In this document: in pieces, positions 33,066 to 42,931 of the stretch
Layout: every line of letters starts with the position of its first letter
Numbering within the stretch: position 1 is the stretch's first letter
Source: Pseudomonadota bacterium
Lineage (GTDB): Bacteria; Desulfobacterota; Syntrophia; Syntrophales; UBA8958
Length of the DNA: 61,968 nt
Direction: 5' to 3'
NCBI GenBank assembly: GCA_030057915.1
Contig: JASGUC010000039.1
Location: 1-61,968, forward strand
Notes under the pieces: model-generated
Seen by the model: only the letters and a program-made list of their open reading frames with translations
The model's database searches: none
Told to the model about the DNA's origin: nothing
Made by a program: the position numbers and the translations under genes

Positions 33066-33108
33066 GGGGGTCCCTTTCCTTTCCAGGCGTTCGCAAGCGC
33101 GGGGCGAT

Positions 33109-34137
33109 TCAGTCGGCGCGCCCCGTCAACTGGCCGCAGGCGGCGAGGATGTCGCTGCCCCGGCTGGCGCGGATGATGCTCGTGTAGTGATGCCGCAGCA
33201 GCGTCTGCTGAAAGGCCGCCACGGCCTCCGGAGCGGGGGCGCGAAATTCCGCGCCGGGGAATTCGTTGAAGACGATCAGGTTCAGCTTGCAGCGGAGATT
33301 CTTCAGGAGGCGGGCCACCTTTTCCGCATCCGCCGGACTGTCGTTGACGCCGGCCATGAGGATGTATTCGAAGGTGAGCATCCGTCGTCCCGGCATGGGA
33401 TAGTCCCGGCAGGCCGCAAGCAGCGTTGCCAGGGGGTAGCGTTTGTTGATGGGCATGAGGTAGTCCCGCCGCTCGTCGTCCGGGGCGTTGAGGGAAATCG
33501 CCAGGTTCACGCAGACGTCCTGGCCGAGGCGGACGATCCACGGCGCCAGGCCGCAGGTGGAGATCGTCACCCGGCGGTTCGACAATCCCAGGCCCGCGTC
33601 GTCGGTCAGGATCCGCACCGCCGTGACGGTGTGGTCGTAGTTGGCCAGGGGTTCCCCCATCCCCATGAGGACCACGTTTTTGACCTTGGGCCCTTCGGGG
33701 GTCCGAAACCTCAGGGCGGTGAACTGACCGGTGATCTCTCCGGGGGTGAGCTGACGCCGGAAACCCAGGGCGCCGGTGAAGCAGAAGCGGCACCCCATGG
33801 CGCAGCCTACCTGGGTGGAGAGGCAGGCCGTCCAGTGATTCCGACCGGGGATGAGGACGCTTTCGATGTGGAGACCGTCCCGGAGGCGGAGGAGAACCTT
33901 CTTCGTGCCGTCCGCCGCCGTCAGGATCTTCGCGATCTCCGGGCCGTCGAGGGAGGCGGTCTCCTCCAGATGGTGCCGGAGCTGCCGGGAAAGGGTGGTC
34001 ATCTCCTGGAAGGAAGAGGCGTCGAAGTGGTAGAGCCACTTCATGAGCTGGCGGGCCCGGTATTTTTCCTTTCCCAGATGGGTGATGTAGGCCTCGATTC
34101 CCTCCGGCGACAGATCCCTGACGTTGACCTTGTCCAT
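33109..34137 (-). CDS. rlmN: Dual-specificity 23S rRNA/tRNA adenine-C2 methyltransferase RlmN
   Basis: A 342-residue radical SAM methyltransferase. It starts [18 protein letters not shown]. The helical accessory domain has YRARQLMKWLYH. The cluster site is CAMGCRFCFTGALG; further signatures are VLMGMGEPLANYD and LAISLNAPDDERRDYLMPINK. The catalytic second Cys would be in the C-terminal part (LAACGQLTG). It methylates A2503 of 23S rRNA and A37 of some tRNAs. Its ATG overlaps the icd stop by one base, so the two are probably translationally coupled. Confidence 0.95.
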   Translation of the reverse strand: MDKVNVRDLSPEGIEAYITHLGKEKYRARQLMKWLYHFDASSFQEMTTLSRQLRHHLEETASLDGPEIAKILTAADGTKKVLLRLRDGLHIESVLIPGRNHWTACLSTQVGCAMGCRFCFTGALGFRRQLTPGEITGQFTALRFRTPEGPKVKNVVLMGMGEPLANYDHTVTAVRILTDDAGLGLSNRRVTISTCGLAPWIVRLGQDVCVNLAISLNAPDDERRDYLMPINKRYPLATLLAACRDYPMPGRRMLTFEYILMAGVNDSPADAEKVARLLKNLRCKLNLIVFNEFPGAEFRAPAPEAVAAFQQTLLRHHYTSIIRASRGSDILAACGQLTGRAD

Positions 34138-35363
34138 CAACGGCGTTTCTCTTCCAGACGTGCGGCGACCGCCTCGATAAAGGCCCGGGTTGCGACCTTT
34201 CGGTTGTGGGGAGCGGGGGTCGCCACCGCGAGGAGGTCTCCGGTCATGATTCCCGCCTCCACCGTTTCCAGGGCCGCCGCCTCGACCTGATCGGCGAAGG
34301 CCGCCACCTCCGGGGTTCCGTCCAACTCGCCCCGCTTCCGCAGGCCCCCGGTCCAGGCGAAGATCAGGGCCATGGAGTTCGTGGAGGTCTCCTTGCCGGC
34401 GAGGTGCTGATAGTAGTGCCTCTGCACCGTTCCGTGGGCGGCCTCGTATTCGAAATACCCCCGGGGCGAGACCAGGACGGAGGTCATCATGGCGAGGCTG
34501 CCGTTGGCGGCGGCGATCATGTCCGACATGACGTCGCCGTCGTAGTTCTTCAACGCCCAGAGGATGCCCCCTTCGGAACGGACGATGCGGGCCGCGGCGT
34601 CGTCGATGAGGGTGAAAAAGTATTCGATTCCCGCCGCCGCGAACCTTTCCCGCCAGTGGGTGGAGAATTCCGCGTCGAAGATCGCCCGGAACCGGGCGTC
34701 GTAGGTCTTGGAGATGGTGTCCTTGGCGCTGAACCAGAGATCCACCTTCCGGTCCAGGGCGTAGGTGAAGCAGGCCTTGGCGAAGCCGGCGATGGAGGCG
34801 TCGGTGTTGTGAATCCCCTGGATGATGCCGGGACCGGCGAAGTCGTGGATGGTGTTTCTCAGGACCGGGCCGCCGTCCTCGGGGGTGAAGACGATCTCCG
34901 CCCGCCCCGCCCCGGGGATGGGGAGTTCGGCGTTGCTGTAAACGTCGCCGTAGGCGTGTCTGCCGATGATGATGGGCCGCTTCCAGGAGGTGACGAAGGG
35001 ACGGATGTTTTTCGCGAAGATGGGGGCCCGGAAGACCGTCCCGTCGAGAAGGGCGCGGATGGTTCCGTTGGGGCTCTTCCACTGTTCCTTCAGGCTGTAT
35101 TCCCGGACTCGCTCCTCTGTGGGGGTGATGGTGGCGCACTTGACCCCCACGCCGTATCTCATGATCGCCCGGGCGGCATCGACCGTCACCTGATCGTTGG
35201 TGTCGTCGCGGCGCTTTACATGGAGATCGTGGTAGTCGAGTTCGATGTCCAGATAGGGCAGGATGAGAAGCTCCTTGACGATTTGCCACATGATCCGGGT
35301 CATCTCGTCGCCGTCCAATTCCACCAGCGGGGTCTTGACGGCTATTTTCTGGTTTTTTTTCAT
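34137..35363 (-). CDS. icd: NADP-dependent isocitrate dehydrogenase, eukaryotic-type
   Basis: A 408-residue type II (IDP/IDH1-like) enzyme. It shows [57 protein letters not shown] and [20 protein letters not shown]. These match mitochondrial/cytosolic NADP-IDH rather than the E. coli type. It converts isocitrate to 2-oxoglutarate, supplying NADPH and glutamate precursors. The aconitase gene lies just upstream. The start follows AGGAG, and a short AAAACCAGAAAATA repeat spans the leader and first codons. Confidence 0.95.
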   Translation of the reverse strand: MKKNQKIAVKTPLVELDGDEMTRIMWQIVKELLILPYLDIELDYHDLHVKRRDDTNDQVTVDAARAIMRYGVGVKCATITPTEERVREYSLKEQWKSPNGTIRALLDGTVFRAPIFAKNIRPFVTSWKRPIIIGRHAYGDVYSNAELPIPGAGRAEIVFTPEDGGPVLRNTIHDFAGPGIIQGIHNTDASIAGFAKACFTYALDRKVDLWFSAKDTISKTYDARFRAIFDAEFSTHWRERFAAAGIEYFFTLIDDAAARIVRSEGGILWALKNYDGDVMSDMIAAANGSLAMMTSVLVSPRGYFEYEAAHGTVQRHYYQHLAGKETSTNSMALIFAWTGGLRKRGELDGTPEVAAFADQVEAAALETVEAGIMTGDLLAVATPAPHNRKVATRAFIEAVAARLEEKRR

Positions 35364-35434
35364 GGGTTATGGCTCCTGGTATTTTCTGGTTTTGGTTGTC
35401 CTCCCGGCGACGGGCGGGGAGGCGGCAGGGACGG

Positions 35435-37366
35435 TTACCTGGCGCGCAGGGCGCCGCCGGCCAGGACGAGGGCCAACTGCCGGTCTGTCAGCTCGTAAGC
35501 GGCGGCGAGGCAATCTCCCCGGGTTAGGTTGTCGATCCGGATCGGCCCCCGTTTCTCCAGGATCGTCCTGACGGCGGCGATCCGGAGGCGGTCCCCGGCC
35601 TGGAGGCGCTCGTAATCGCCCTCGTTTTCGAAAATCAAGGGAAGAATGCCGAAGTTGACGAGATTGGCCGCGTGGATCCGCTCGAAGGATTTTGCCAGCA
35701 CCACCCGGACGCCAAGATACATGGGGCAAAGAGCGGCGTGTTCCCGGGATGAGCCCTGGCCGTAGGAGTGGCCCGCGACGATGATGTTCTGCCGGCCCTC
35801 GTCGCGGATTCGTATCGCCCGCGCGGGGAAGTCCTGGTCCAGGATCTCGAAGACATACCGGGCGTAGCGGGGGATGTTGGAGCGGTACTTCATGCGGGCG
35901 CCGGCGGGAATGATGTGATCCGTGGTGATCTTGTCGCCCACCTTGATGGTCGCCTCGCCGTCGATATCGGCTGGCAGGGTGGTGTTTTCGGGAGGGGCGC
36001 CGATGTTGGGCCCCCGGATGATCTCCACCCCGGCGCGCTCCCCCGGGGGAAGAGGACGGACGATCATGTTGTCGTCCAGATGAAATTTCCGCGGCTGGGG
36101 GATGAAGGGGAGGGCCATTCCCAGTTGCCGGGGGTCCGTGAGCCGCCCCCTGAGGGCCGAGGCCGCGGCGGTTTCCGGGCTTACCAGATAGACGTCGGCC
36201 TCCTTGGTTCCGGAGCGGCCGTAGAAATTGCGGTTGGACGTACGGAGCGAAACGGCGCCGGAAGGGGGGCTCTGACTGTTGCCGATACAGAAGCCGCAGG
36301 CGTTCTCCATGAGCCTGGCGCCGGCGGCGATGATGTGGGCGAGATACCCGTCCCGGGTGATATTCTCCAGGACCTGGCGGGAGCCGGGGGCGACAATGAG
36401 GCTGACCTCGGGATGAACGGTTTTGCCCTTCAGGATCTCCGCCACGGTGGCCAGGTCCTTGTAGGACGAATTGGTGCAGCTCCCGATGCAGACCTGCTGG
36501 ATGGCCAGGGGACCGATTTCCCGGATCGGACGGATGCGGTCCGGGCTGTGCGGACAGGCGGCCAGCGGCTCCAGGCGGGAGAGGTCGATGATCGTCTCCC
36601 CCTCATAGACGGCGTCGGGGTCGGCGTGGAGGGGCGTCCAGTCCTTGGCGCGCCCCTGGGCCGCCAGGAAGCGGCGCGTCATGTCGTCGCTGGGAAAGAT
36701 CGAGGTGGTGACGCCGCATTCCGCTCCCATGTTGGCGATGGTGGCCCGCTCCGGGACCGTCAGGGAGGCCAGTCCGCTGCCGCCGTATTCGAATATCCGG
36801 CCCACGTTGCCTTTGGTCGTGAAGATGCCGAGGATATGGAGAATGATGTCCTTGGCCGTCACCCAGGAAGGAAGTCGGCCCTGGAGTTCGATCCGGCATA
36901 CCTTGGGGTTGGGAAGATAAAAGGGTCTGCCCGCCATGGCCAGGGCAACGTCCAGACCGCCGGCGCCTATGGCGAGCATGGCCAGGGCCCCCGCCGTGGG
37001 GGTATGGCTGTCGGAACCGATCAGGGTCCGGCCCGGGACGCCGAAGCGTTCCAGGTGGACCTGGTGGCAGATGCCGTTGCCCGGCCGGGAGAGGTGGATG
37101 CCGAACCGCCGGGCGACGCTCTGCAGATAGCGATGATCGTCGGCATTCTCGTAGCCGATCTGGATCGTGTTGTGATCGATGTAACTGACCGATAACTCGG
37201 TGCGTATCTCCGGGATGCCCATGGCTTCGAACTGCAGATAGGCCATGGTCCCCGTGGCATCCTGGGTTAGGGTCTGATCGATGCGGATGCCGATCTCCCC
37301 GCCGGGGCCCGTGGGGGGGATCTCCAGATGTGTTCCGATAATCTTTTCGACGATATTCTTGCCCAT
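35435..37366 (-). CDS. acn: Aconitate hydratase
   Basis: A 643-residue aconitase with Cys ligands for the [4Fe-4S] cluster in CIGSCTNSSYKDL and CGFCIGNSQSP. It also has GSDSHTPTAGALAMLAIGAGG near the N-terminus, and the swivel domain at the end with AGHSYGQGSSREHAA. The length fits the shorter mitochondrial/archaeal-like aconitases rather than AcnA of about 890 residues. It isomerises citrate to isocitrate for the IDH encoded downstream, so the two supply 2-oxoglutarate. A terminator separates it from the OmpA-family gene upstream. Confidence 0.94.
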   Translation of the reverse strand: MGKNIVEKIIGTHLEIPPTGPGGEIGIRIDQTLTQDATGTMAYLQFEAMGIPEIRTELSVSYIDHNTIQIGYENADDHRYLQSVARRFGIHLSRPGNGICHQVHLERFGVPGRTLIGSDSHTPTAGALAMLAIGAGGLDVALAMAGRPFYLPNPKVCRIELQGRLPSWVTAKDIILHILGIFTTKGNVGRIFEYGGSGLASLTVPERATIANMGAECGVTTSIFPSDDMTRRFLAAQGRAKDWTPLHADPDAVYEGETIIDLSRLEPLAACPHSPDRIRPIREIGPLAIQQVCIGSCTNSSYKDLATVAEILKGKTVHPEVSLIVAPGSRQVLENITRDGYLAHIIAAGARLMENACGFCIGNSQSPPSGAVSLRTSNRNFYGRSGTKEADVYLVSPETAAASALRGRLTDPRQLGMALPFIPQPRKFHLDDNMIVRPLPPGERAGVEIIRGPNIGAPPENTTLPADIDGEATIKVGDKITTDHIIPAGARMKYRSNIPRYARYVFEILDQDFPARAIRIRDEGRQNIIVAGHSYGQGSSREHAALCPMYLGVRVVLAKSFERIHAANLVNFGILPLIFENEGDYERLQAGDRLRIAAVRTILEKRGPIRIDNLTRGDCLAAAYELTDRQLALVLAGGALRAR

Positions 37367-37401
37367 GATCGTAAATATCAGTCCTTCCCGGGGCCGCTAA
37401 C

Positions 37402-37432
37402 GAAAAGGGCACGGCGTGGAACGGCCGTGCCC
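37402..37432 (-). terminator. Rho-independent terminator after the OmpA-family gene
   Basis: GGGCACGGC (37407-37415) pairs perfectly with GCCGTGCCC (37424-37432), and on the minus strand the stem is followed by TTTT (37406-37403). It would end transcription from the OmpA-family gene before acn, so acn-icd-rlmN should have its own promoter. Confidence 0.75.
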
Positions 37433-37463
37433 GCATCTGTCTTGGGTCGTCGGATTCTCTTCG

Positions 37464-38216
37464 TCAATCCCTGGCGGACAGGACGATGGCGATTCTCCGG
37501 TTCTTCTGTCTCCCTTCCGGGTCGTTGTTGTCCGCCACGGGCTTGTATTCCCCGCACGCCACCGCCTTCAACAGCACCGGGTCGATGCCCTGCTGCTGAA
37601 GGTACCTGGTGACGTTGATGGCCCGGGCGGCGGAGAGTTCCCAATTCGTGGGATAGACCTGCGCCAGGGCGCCGCGGATCTGGACATTGTCGGTATGACC
37701 TTCCACGATAATCGCTTTGTCCTTGAGATTCTTGAGGATATCCACCACCCGTTTCAACACCTCCAAGCCCTCCTTCTTGACCTTGGCCTCTCCGGAGGCA
37801 AAGAGGATCTTGTCCACCACGTCCAGGGTCAATTTTCCCTTGAGTTCCGTGATGGTGACCTGACCCTTGGCGATTTCTCCCTTCATCTCTCGGAGCAGAT
37901 CCCGGTAGGTGTCGCTCTCCTTCTGGATGATCTCTTCTTTCTTCCGCAGGGAGGCCACCGACTCCTTGAGCCTGGCGTTTTCCGCCTGCAGGTCCGCCAG
38001 TTTCAGCCGGGCCGCGTTTTCCTCCGTTTTCAGGACCTTCTCCAGCTCCGCACGCCGGGCCAGAAGGTTCTCCCTGTCCTTGTCGCAGGCCTTCAATTCC
38101 TTTGTCCGGGCCTCCGCCTCCGCCTCCTTTTTCAGATAATCGCTCTTCGCCACGCAACCGCCGGCGCACAGCGCCGCCAGCAGGGCAATCAGGGCCAGAT
38201 AAAGAATTCTGTTCAT
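37464..38216 (-). CDS. OmpA-family peptidoglycan-binding lipoprotein
   Basis: A 250-residue lipoprotein. The signal peptide ends LLAALCAGGC, so the mature N-terminus is an acylated Cys. Residues about 25-115 form a long charged coiled coil (KKEAEAEARTKELKACDKD). The C-terminal OmpA/MotB domain has ILFASGEAKVKKEG, VEGHTDNVQIRG, NWELSAARAINVTRYL, and ends with GRQKNRRIAIVL. It would tether the outer membrane to peptidoglycan. The coiled coil as spacer resembles other anchoring lipoproteins. The neighbouring minus gene is a LysM-NlpC/P60 cell-wall hydrolase. Confidence 0.92.
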   Translation of the reverse strand: MNRILYLALIALLAALCAGGCVAKSDYLKKEAEAEARTKELKACDKDRENLLARRAELEKVLKTEENAARLKLADLQAENARLKESVASLRKKEEIIQKESDTYRDLLREMKGEIAKGQVTITELKGKLTLDVVDKILFASGEAKVKKEGLEVLKRVVDILKNLKDKAIIVEGHTDNVQIRGALAQVYPTNWELSAARAINVTRYLQQQGIDPVLLKAVACGEYKPVADNNDPEGRQKNRRIAIVLSARD

Positions 38217-38242
38217 CCTTTTCCTCTCTTCAAATAAACGGA

Positions 38243-39235
38243 TCAGATATCGTTGTCTTCTTCCAGGGACTTCAGGCGCACCGCCTTGATGAACCGCTTG
38301 TTGTAATAAGGTTTGTCCAGGCTGTCGATCCGGACATGACGGTCCTTTCTTCCCGACGAGGCGTGAACGAACTGGTTGTTGCCGATATAGATGCCCACGT
38401 GTCCAAAGGCCCTTCTGGTGTTGAAGAATACCAGGTCTCCCTCGGCGAGTTCGCCCTTGGCGACCTTCATCCCCACGTGCGCCTGTTCCCTCGCCGTCCG
38501 CGGCAGCTCGACATCGAAAAATTCATACATCTTCTTCACGAATCCGGAACAGTCCAGGCCCTTCACGCTGGAGCCGCCCAGACGATAGGGGGCGCCGAGG
38601 AAACCCTTGGCGACCTTGACCAGGAGACCGCGCTCCTCCGGGTCTCTCCACTTCCCCAAGGTGCTCTCCGAGTAGTGGATTTCGCCTTCCAATTCCGCCA
38701 TTTCTTCCGCCGGGGCGACCTCGTCGCTGAGCGGATCGTCGTCCGCATCCGGTTCTGCTGCCGGGTCGTTCCGGGTCGGTTCCGCCTTCCCGGCCCTCGG
38801 TCCGGGACCGGCGACGGCCTGCCTGGTCAGCGCCAGCTTCTGGCCATTTTGCAACCTGTCGTTCTTGAGACGATTCAGATTCTTGAGTTCCGCGACGGTA
38901 AGGCCCGTTTTCTTGGCGATGCCCGTCAGGGTGTCTCCCTTTTTCACTACATGGAAACGATCTGTCTTTTGCGGTTTGGATTTGGATTGCTTGGCGAGTT
39001 TCTGGGGGTTCCCGGCGGGGATGACGATCGTTTTCCCCGCCCTGATGCGGTTGCCATCGAGACGGTTGGCGTCTCTGATGCTCTGGCTCGTTACTCCGAA
39101 CTTCTTGGCGATCCGGGAAAGGCTGTCGCCTTTCTTCACCCGGTATTGCTGATCGGCAAACCCCTCGGTTCCGAAAAGCAACGAAAAGAACAGGACGCTC
39201 AGTCCCATCCACAGGAAAATCCGCCGTTCCATCAT
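38243..39235 (-). CDS. Secreted LysM and NlpC/P60 peptidoglycan hydrolase
   Basis: A 330-residue secreted protein. GAGGAGG precedes tandem ATGs at 39235 and 39232. A signal peptide (LGLSVLFFSLLFG-like, here WMGLSVLFFSLLFGTEG) leads to two LysM repeats (QYRVKKGDSLSRIAKKFGV; FHVVKKGDTLTGIAKKTGL), an acidic linker, and an NlpC/P60 domain. Its Cys nucleophile is in GLDCSGFVKKMY, with the His in FGHVGIYIG and a further polar residue in FVHASSG. It probably cuts gamma-D-Glu-diaminopimelate bonds in peptidoglycan. Confidence 0.93.
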   Translation of the reverse strand: MMERRIFLWMGLSVLFFSLLFGTEGFADQQYRVKKGDSLSRIAKKFGVTSQSIRDANRLDGNRIRAGKTIVIPAGNPQKLAKQSKSKPQKTDRFHVVKKGDTLTGIAKKTGLTVAELKNLNRLKNDRLQNGQKLALTRQAVAGPGPRAGKAEPTRNDPAAEPDADDDPLSDEVAPAEEMAELEGEIHYSESTLGKWRDPEERGLLVKVAKGFLGAPYRLGGSSVKGLDCSGFVKKMYEFFDVELPRTAREQAHVGMKVAKGELAEGDLVFFNTRRAFGHVGIYIGNNQFVHASSGRKDRHVRIDSLDKPYYNKRFIKAVRLKSLEEDNDI

Positions 39236-39332
39236 GAGTACCTCCTCATTGTTATGCGGGGGCCGCCCCATTTATTAACGGTGCACAGATTTTGACGAGG
39301 GATGACAAACTGTACACAAAAATCGATTTGCA

Positions 39333-39388
39333 CATTTACAAAAAAAAAACGATCAAGTCAAAAAAAAAATCACGTCCGGCAAAAAAAA
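39333..39388 (-). promoter_or_regulatory. Phased A-tracts with a probable promoter for the LysM-NlpC gene
   Basis: Runs of 10, 10 and 8 A lie at 39340-39349, 39360-39369 and 39381-39388, with centres exactly 20 bp apart, close to two helical turns, so the DNA should be intrinsically curved. On the minus strand TTGACT (39361-39356) and TAAATG (39338-39333) are separated by 17 nt. The T-tract between them and the one upstream would act as a curved spacer and an UP-like element. The promoter call is an inference; the A-tracts are plain in the sequence. Confidence 0.55.
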
Positions 39389-39628
39389 TCTGCGGCCGCG
39401 CCCGGCCGGGACGGCGGCGCGGGGGAATTCCCGAAGGTCTGCCTGCTCCATCCCCTCCGCTGCGATCCGTTCGCTTCCGGACGTGGCGGGGGAGACGATC
39501 GCGGTCCGGCGGCGCCGGGCCGCCCATGCCCGTGGCCGGATTCGAGGGTGGCGGCGGCTTTGGCGGGACGGGATGGCGATGGCCCTCAAATCTCTTGAAA
39601 ACTCCAGAGTTATGTTTTACGAGGAGAC

Positions 39629-40531
39629 ATGATGAAGAGACTGGTAATCCTGGCCATGACATTCGTCAGTGCCGCGTTGTTTCTGAATATCGGCTACTAC
39701 TTCCTGTTTCCGGATGTTGCCGCCTTGGCGAAAAGGAACCCCGCAAAAACCGCATTCATGGAGTATCGGGAGCGTGAATGGCAGCGGGAGGGAAAGAAGA
39801 AAAGCATCCGGCAGCGTTGGGTATCCCTGGGTCGGATATCGCCGTATGCGATCAAGGCGGTGATCATTGCCGAAGACGACAAATTCTGGGGGCACGAGGG
39901 CTTTGATTTCGAGGCGATGCAAAAGGCCCTGAAAAAGGACATCCGGAAGGGAAGCTTCAAGGTCGGCGGCAGCACCATCAGCCAGCAGCTCGCGAAGAAC
40001 CTGTATCTTTCCCCGTCCAAGAATCCCGTCCGGAAGCTCAAGGAGGCGATCCTGACCTGGCGGATCGAGAAGCGCCTGTCCAAGAAGCGCATCATTGAAT
40101 TGTATCTGAATATCGCCGAGTGGGGGGATGGGATATTTGGCATCGAGATGGCCGCCCGGACCCACTTTGGGAAATCTGCCGCGGACCTGGACGCTCAGGA
40201 AGCCGCCCGCCTCGCCGCCGTGCTTCCCAACCCGAGGAAGTTCAACCCCACGGGGGCCTCCCGTTATGTGGCGTCGCGGTCCGAGCGGATCTACGGGATC
40301 ATGGTCCGCAGGGGGATCGTCATCCCGGAATACGAGGACGTCATGAAAGAACAGTCGGAGATGGAGTCGTTGCCGGAGGGGCGGGCGCCCGAGGCCGGGA
40401 TGGAGTCGGGCCAGCGGGGGAAGGCCCCCGAGACCGAGAAAGAATCGGGCCAGCAGGGGCGGGAGGAGAAGAAAGAGGGCGCCGCCGGGGCCGGCGGAGG
40501 GCGCCCGGCGCCTCCACAGTCACATTCTTGA
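39629..40531 (+). CDS. mtgA: Monofunctional peptidoglycan glycosyltransferase MtgA
   Basis: A 300-residue membrane protein with one N-terminal helix (LVILAMTFVSAALFLNIGYY). The GT51 domain follows, with AEDDKFWGHEGFD (catalytic Glu), GGSTISQQLAKNLYLS and RIIELYLNIAEWGDGIFGIE. It polymerises lipid II into glycan strands. The core ends near residue 230, and the last 60-70 residues are a Glu/Gly/Ser-rich low-complexity tail with repeated ESGQ units, which is unusual for MtgA. GAGGAG precedes the start. Confidence 0.93.
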   Translation: MMKRLVILAMTFVSAALFLNIGYYFLFPDVAALAKRNPAKTAFMEYREREWQREGKKKSIRQRWVSLGRISPYAIKAVIIAEDDKFWGHEGFDFEAMQKALKKDIRKGSFKVGGSTISQQLAKNLYLSPSKNPVRKLKEAILTWRIEKRLSKKRIIELYLNIAEWGDGIFGIEMAARTHFGKSAADLDAQEAARLAAVLPNPRKFNPTGASRYVASRSERIYGIMVRRGIVIPEYEDVMKEQSEMESLPEGRAPEAGMESGQRGKAPETEKESGQQGREEKKEGAAGAGGGRPAPPQSHS

Positions 40532-40615
40532 CTATCCTCGGGCTACCCTGTCAACTTATTGGAGGAGAGGTCGGCTTTCAACCTTCCTGCCGCGATGAAT
40601 ATCCCTCTCCATATG

Positions 40616-40779
40616 GAGACCTTTGAAAATCCATGTTTTCCTGTCACCACGGCAAATTCCGGGGGTCGGGAACACCTTGAAAATACCCTGGGCAGGCACA
40701 GGGGCCTGCCCCTACACGGTATTCCGGCTGCCACTGGGATGACGAGGGGGATTCGGAAACGGCATTTTTCAAGGGTCTC
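40616..40779. mobile_element. 164-bp GAGACC-family element carrying an inserted hairpin
   Basis: The element begins GAGACCTTTGAAAA and ends TTTTTCAAGGGTCTC. Compared with the copy at 3239 it is 32 bp longer. Nearly all of the extra sequence is one GGGCAGGC...GCCTGCCCCTA hairpin placed directly after CTTGAAAA. No target duplication is visible. It lies between mtgA and the chemotaxis-receptor gene; the rest of the gap to 41091 shows no recognised gene. Confidence 0.72.
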
Positions 40780-41091
40780 TAATAAGTGATATTCTCAAGA
40801 AGGAAATCGGCTGCTCAGGGATAGCGCCTCCCGGCCCCGGTCTTCGTTGTATGTGGGCGGGAACCTAAGCCTTGCAACATTTGCCGATGGGCGCGGTCTC
40901 GTGAAATGGTGCAATTTTTGCTTTCAGTGCCGTTTTGAGGACAGCCTTTCCTCACGGAAGGGCCAAACCTCCGGTCAAGAAGGAATTTTTTTATCAGCGT
41001 CATGCCAGGAGGCCTGGCGGGACGAAAGGTGAAGATATCCAAATAAACGCCGCATTTTCTTCTAAACTGCAACAGCATGGGAGGCAACGAT

Positions 41092-42879
41092 ATGAGAAAA
41101 AGGGGGTTATCGCTTTCAGGGAAGATTGTCGGACTGGTGGCGTTGACGGTTGTGGCCCTTGGCATTTCAACATTTGCGCTGGTGTATTATTTTATATTGT
41201 CCGAATACGACAAACAGGCGGAAAAGGAAATCGGCATGACCGCCGGGGTGGTTCAGGGGATAGTGAACGAGGCCCTGGCCAAGACCAAGCGCCAGGCGGC
41301 GGCATTTGCCGCCGATCCCCGGCTTGTCGAGGCGGTGGTCAAAAAGGATGGGTCCGCCCTTCAGGTCATAGGCAAGACGATCATGTCGGGCACCGGCGTG
41401 GATTTCGTAACCGTGGCCGACCGGGAAGGGAATGTCCTCGGCCGTGGTCATTTGGACCGCGTGGGGGACAGCATTCTCGGCCAGGCGAATGTGAAAAAGG
41501 CCCTGGCCGGGGAAACGACGGCGGGCATCGAGGCAGGAACGGAGATTAAATTCAGCCTCCGGGCCGGTGCCCCCGTCATGGCTGACGGCCAGGTGATCGG
41601 CATGGTTTCGACCGGCATAAACCTGACGACAACCAATGCCTTTGTTGACGGGATCAAGAAGACAATCGGCATCGAATGCACCATCTTCAAGGGAGACGAG
41701 CGGGTTTCAACCACCCTGGAACGAGATGGCAAGCGCCTCGTCGGGACGAGGATGGACAATCCAAAGGTCATCGAAACGGTTTTACGGAAAGGACAGCAGT
41801 TCCTCGACCGGAACAAGATTGCCGGCAGGAACTACAACACGGCCTACTGGCCGATACCGGACGATAACGGCAAGGCGGTCGGCATGGTCTTCATCGGGAA
41901 GGATCGCTCGGCCATGGAAGAGATGATCAAGGCCACGATCCTGGCGATCCTTGCCGCCGGCCTCATGATCGGCGCCTTCATGGCCCTTATGGGCTACTTC
42001 CTGACCCGCGCCATAGTCAGGCCGATCCTTGAAAATGTCGGGTATTTGAATAAAGGGGCGGGAGAAGTGTCCGCTTCCTCCGATCGGGTTTCAGAGGCCA
42101 GCCAGCGCCTTGCCGCGGGGGCGTCGGAGCAGGCCTCCACCCTGGAGGAGACCGCATCCTCCCTGGAGGAGATGTCTTCCATGACGCGGCAAAACGCCGA
42201 CAATGCCGGCCAGGCCATGACCCTCATGGCCGAGGTGGATGTGATCGTGGAGAAGGTGAATCGGCATGTCAGTCAGACGGCGGCGGCGGTGGAGGAGGCT
42301 ACGCGGACGAGCGAGGAGACGGGGAAGATCATCAAAACCATCGATGAGATCGCCTTTCAGACAAACCTCTTGGCTCTCAACGCGGCCGTCGAGGCGGCCC
42401 GGGCCGGGGAAGCGGGGGCGGGTTTCGCCGTCGTGGCCGAGGAGGTACGAAATCTTGCCATGCGTGCGGCGGAAGCGGCCCGCAACACCTCCACTCTCAT
42501 CGAAAATACGGTGGCGGCGGTCCGGAGAAGCAGCGAGTTGACCCAGCAGACGGCGGAGGCCTTCCAGGAAAATATGGAAGTGGCGCGGAAAGTCGGCGGC
42601 CTGGTCGGAGAGATCGCCGCCGCATCCCGGGAACAGGCCCAGGGGATCGAACAGATCAACAGGGCGGTGGCGGAGATGGATAAGGTCGTCCAGGAGACGG
42701 CGGCGCGGGCCGAGGAATCAGCGGGCGTGGCGGAAGAAATGAGGGGCCAATCGGAGCGGATGGGGCGCCATATTCTGGAGCTGGCGCAATGCGTGAAGGG
42801 AGACGCAGATAATGCCCCAGGGGAAAAAGGGATCATGACCGCGGAATGGAAAAGGGCGGAACAGTCAGGCGCTGAGTGA
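41092..42879 (+). CDS. Methyl-accepting chemotaxis protein with periplasmic Cache domain
   Basis: A 595-residue receptor, started at ATG 41092 with GGGAGG 8 nt upstream. The first helix ([20 protein letters not shown]) leads to a periplasmic Cache-type sensor (about residues 40-285) with [17 protein letters not shown] and [13 protein letters not shown] near its end. The second helix ([20 protein letters not shown]) precedes a HAMP-like linker and the signalling domain, with the tip [20 protein letters not shown]. The product ends without a CheR-tethering pentapeptide. The ligand is unknown. Confidence 0.92.
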   Translation: MRKRGLSLSGKIVGLVALTVVALGISTFALVYYFILSEYDKQAEKEIGMTAGVVQGIVNEALAKTKRQAAAFAADPRLVEAVVKKDGSALQVIGKTIMSGTGVDFVTVADREGNVLGRGHLDRVGDSILGQANVKKALAGETTAGIEAGTEIKFSLRAGAPVMADGQVIGMVSTGINLTTTNAFVDGIKKTIGIECTIFKGDERVSTTLERDGKRLVGTRMDNPKVIETVLRKGQQFLDRNKIAGRNYNTAYWPIPDDNGKAVGMVFIGKDRSAMEEMIKATILAILAAGLMIGAFMALMGYFLTRAIVRPILENVGYLNKGAGEVSASSDRVSEASQRLAAGASEQASTLEETASSLEEMSSMTRQNADNAGQAMTLMAEVDVIVEKVNRHVSQTAAAVEEATRTSEETGKIIKTIDEIAFQTNLLALNAAVEAARAGEAGAGFAVVAEEVRNLAMRAAEAARNTSTLIENTVAAVRRSSELTQQTAEAFQENMEVARKVGGLVGEIAAASREQAQGIEQINRAVAEMDKVVQETAARAEESAGVAEEMRGQSERMGRHILELAQCVKGDADNAPGEKGIMTAEWKRAEQSGAE

Positions 42880-42931
42880 GGATGGCGTCACAGCCGCATC
42901 GCCGCTTTGGGCCATGCCTTATCCCCGCAAC

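Noticed and set aside
40800-41091. Possible riboswitch upstream of the chemotaxis receptor
   Set aside because: No cyclic di-GMP (GEMM) or other known riboswitch core could be identified by eye.
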